A stretch of DNA of 38,603 nt from a bacterium (GTDB lineage Bacteria > UBA9089 > JASEGY01). Every line of letters begins with the position of its first letter. The stretch's first letter is position 1. The stretch is taken from NCBI GenBank assembly GCA_040753085.1, contig JBFMHI010000013.1, positions 1 through 38,603 of the forward strand. Direction: 5' to 3'. The notes beneath the pieces were generated by a model that worked only from the letters and a program-made list of their open reading frames with translations, did no database searches and was not told the DNA's origin. The position numbers and the translations under genes are program-made. Shown piece by piece: positions 38,352-38,603 of this stretch.

Positions 38352-38603
38352 GTATCTACTCAAAATCAAGTTAAAAAAGTAAGCTCATTACAGATTATAG
38401 TGCTATGGGTTAAGTTTCATCTCCTTTTGTACCGACGACAGCGTTGGCATAAGAGCTTCCCCTCCCTTGATGGGAGGGGTTAGGGGAGGGTGAAATAAAC
38501 AACCCTCTCTTATTGTTGCTAATACCCCATCTATATTTCTTAATATAAGGTTTTTAGCAAGAGTAATAATATTGCCCGCCAATTTCACCCTCACCCTATC
38601 CCT
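38352..38603. mobile_element. Second copy of the DUF559-type element, cut by the window end
   Basis: The first 79 bases (38352-38430) are identical to 19327-19405. The GATGGGAGGGG inner arm follows. The DUF559 part is reduced to MRVKLAGNIITLAKNL before a different stretch, so this copy has lost most of the gene. The minus-strand TATAAT at 38399-38394 points toward uspA. The right end and target duplication lie outside the window. Confidence 0.8.

Noticed and set aside
1-38603. tRNA or rRNA genes
   Set aside because: I looked for T-loop words and rRNA signatures on both strands and saw none with a full cloverleaf context; a tRNA scan was not possible.

Overview
The window looks like part of the chromosome of an uncultured, diderm (Gram-negative type), strictly anaerobic sulfate-respiring bacterium. 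Adenylylsulfate reductase (aprBA) and the quinone-interacting oxidoreductase complex (qmoABC) show the sulfur metabolism. A YidC with a large periplasmic domain and a lipid-anchored thioredoxin point to a two-membrane cell. The cluster rpmH-rnpA-yidD-yidC-jag-mnmE-mnmG-rsmG-parB, together with parS sites, is the usual origin-proximal neighbourhood, although no dnaA or parA is visible. I do not see a marker that names the phylum.

Layout. 1-1375: the remains of a chromosomal integron, with a partial attC, one cassette encoding a His-rich nickel/cobalt-type permease, an attI-like junction with two palindromes, and a dead fragment of an integron integrase. Integrase and cassette point the same way, as in the rarer 'inverted' integrons. 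1505-6034 (-): hisF, a triple-LysM glucosaminidase, pdxJ and glmS. 6158-11264 (+): a possible small RNA cut short by a miniature element, then DUF2905, tldD, a fused pyrD-pyrE, and trpE. 11241-15169: a TlpA-like lipoprotein (-), dxr and a 52-residue protein (+), a hypothetical gene and guaB3 (-). 15170-15691 is a nest of inverted repeats. 15692-28092 (-): the parB-nadX-Maf unit, then the rsmG, mnmG, mnmE, jag, yidC, yidD, rnpA, rpmH region. 28198-36298 (-): aprB, aprA, a 68-residue protein, qmoA, qmoB, a two-gene nucleotidyltransferase module, qmoC. 36476-38342 (-): panE and uspA.

The sulfur genes form one functional unit. AprBA reduces APS to sulfite and AMP, and QmoABC most likely passes electrons to it from membrane menaquinol. 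The sat and dsr genes needed for the full pathway are not in the window.

The least ordinary feature is the repeat landscape. Several miniature elements have ends beginning GTAA or GTAT, and three of them are flanked by perfect 8-bp direct repeats (CAACTTTT, CCAGTTAT, GTCCCCCT). That combination is the hallmark of IS66-type transposition. Two of the families carry remnants of small genes of the PD-(D/E)XK nuclease type (DUF559 and GxxExxY). One insertion supplies the stop codon of rsmG, and a conserved element end with a TATAAT faces both parB and uspA. Heptamer tandem repeats occur between yidC and yidD and inside the first codons of trpE.
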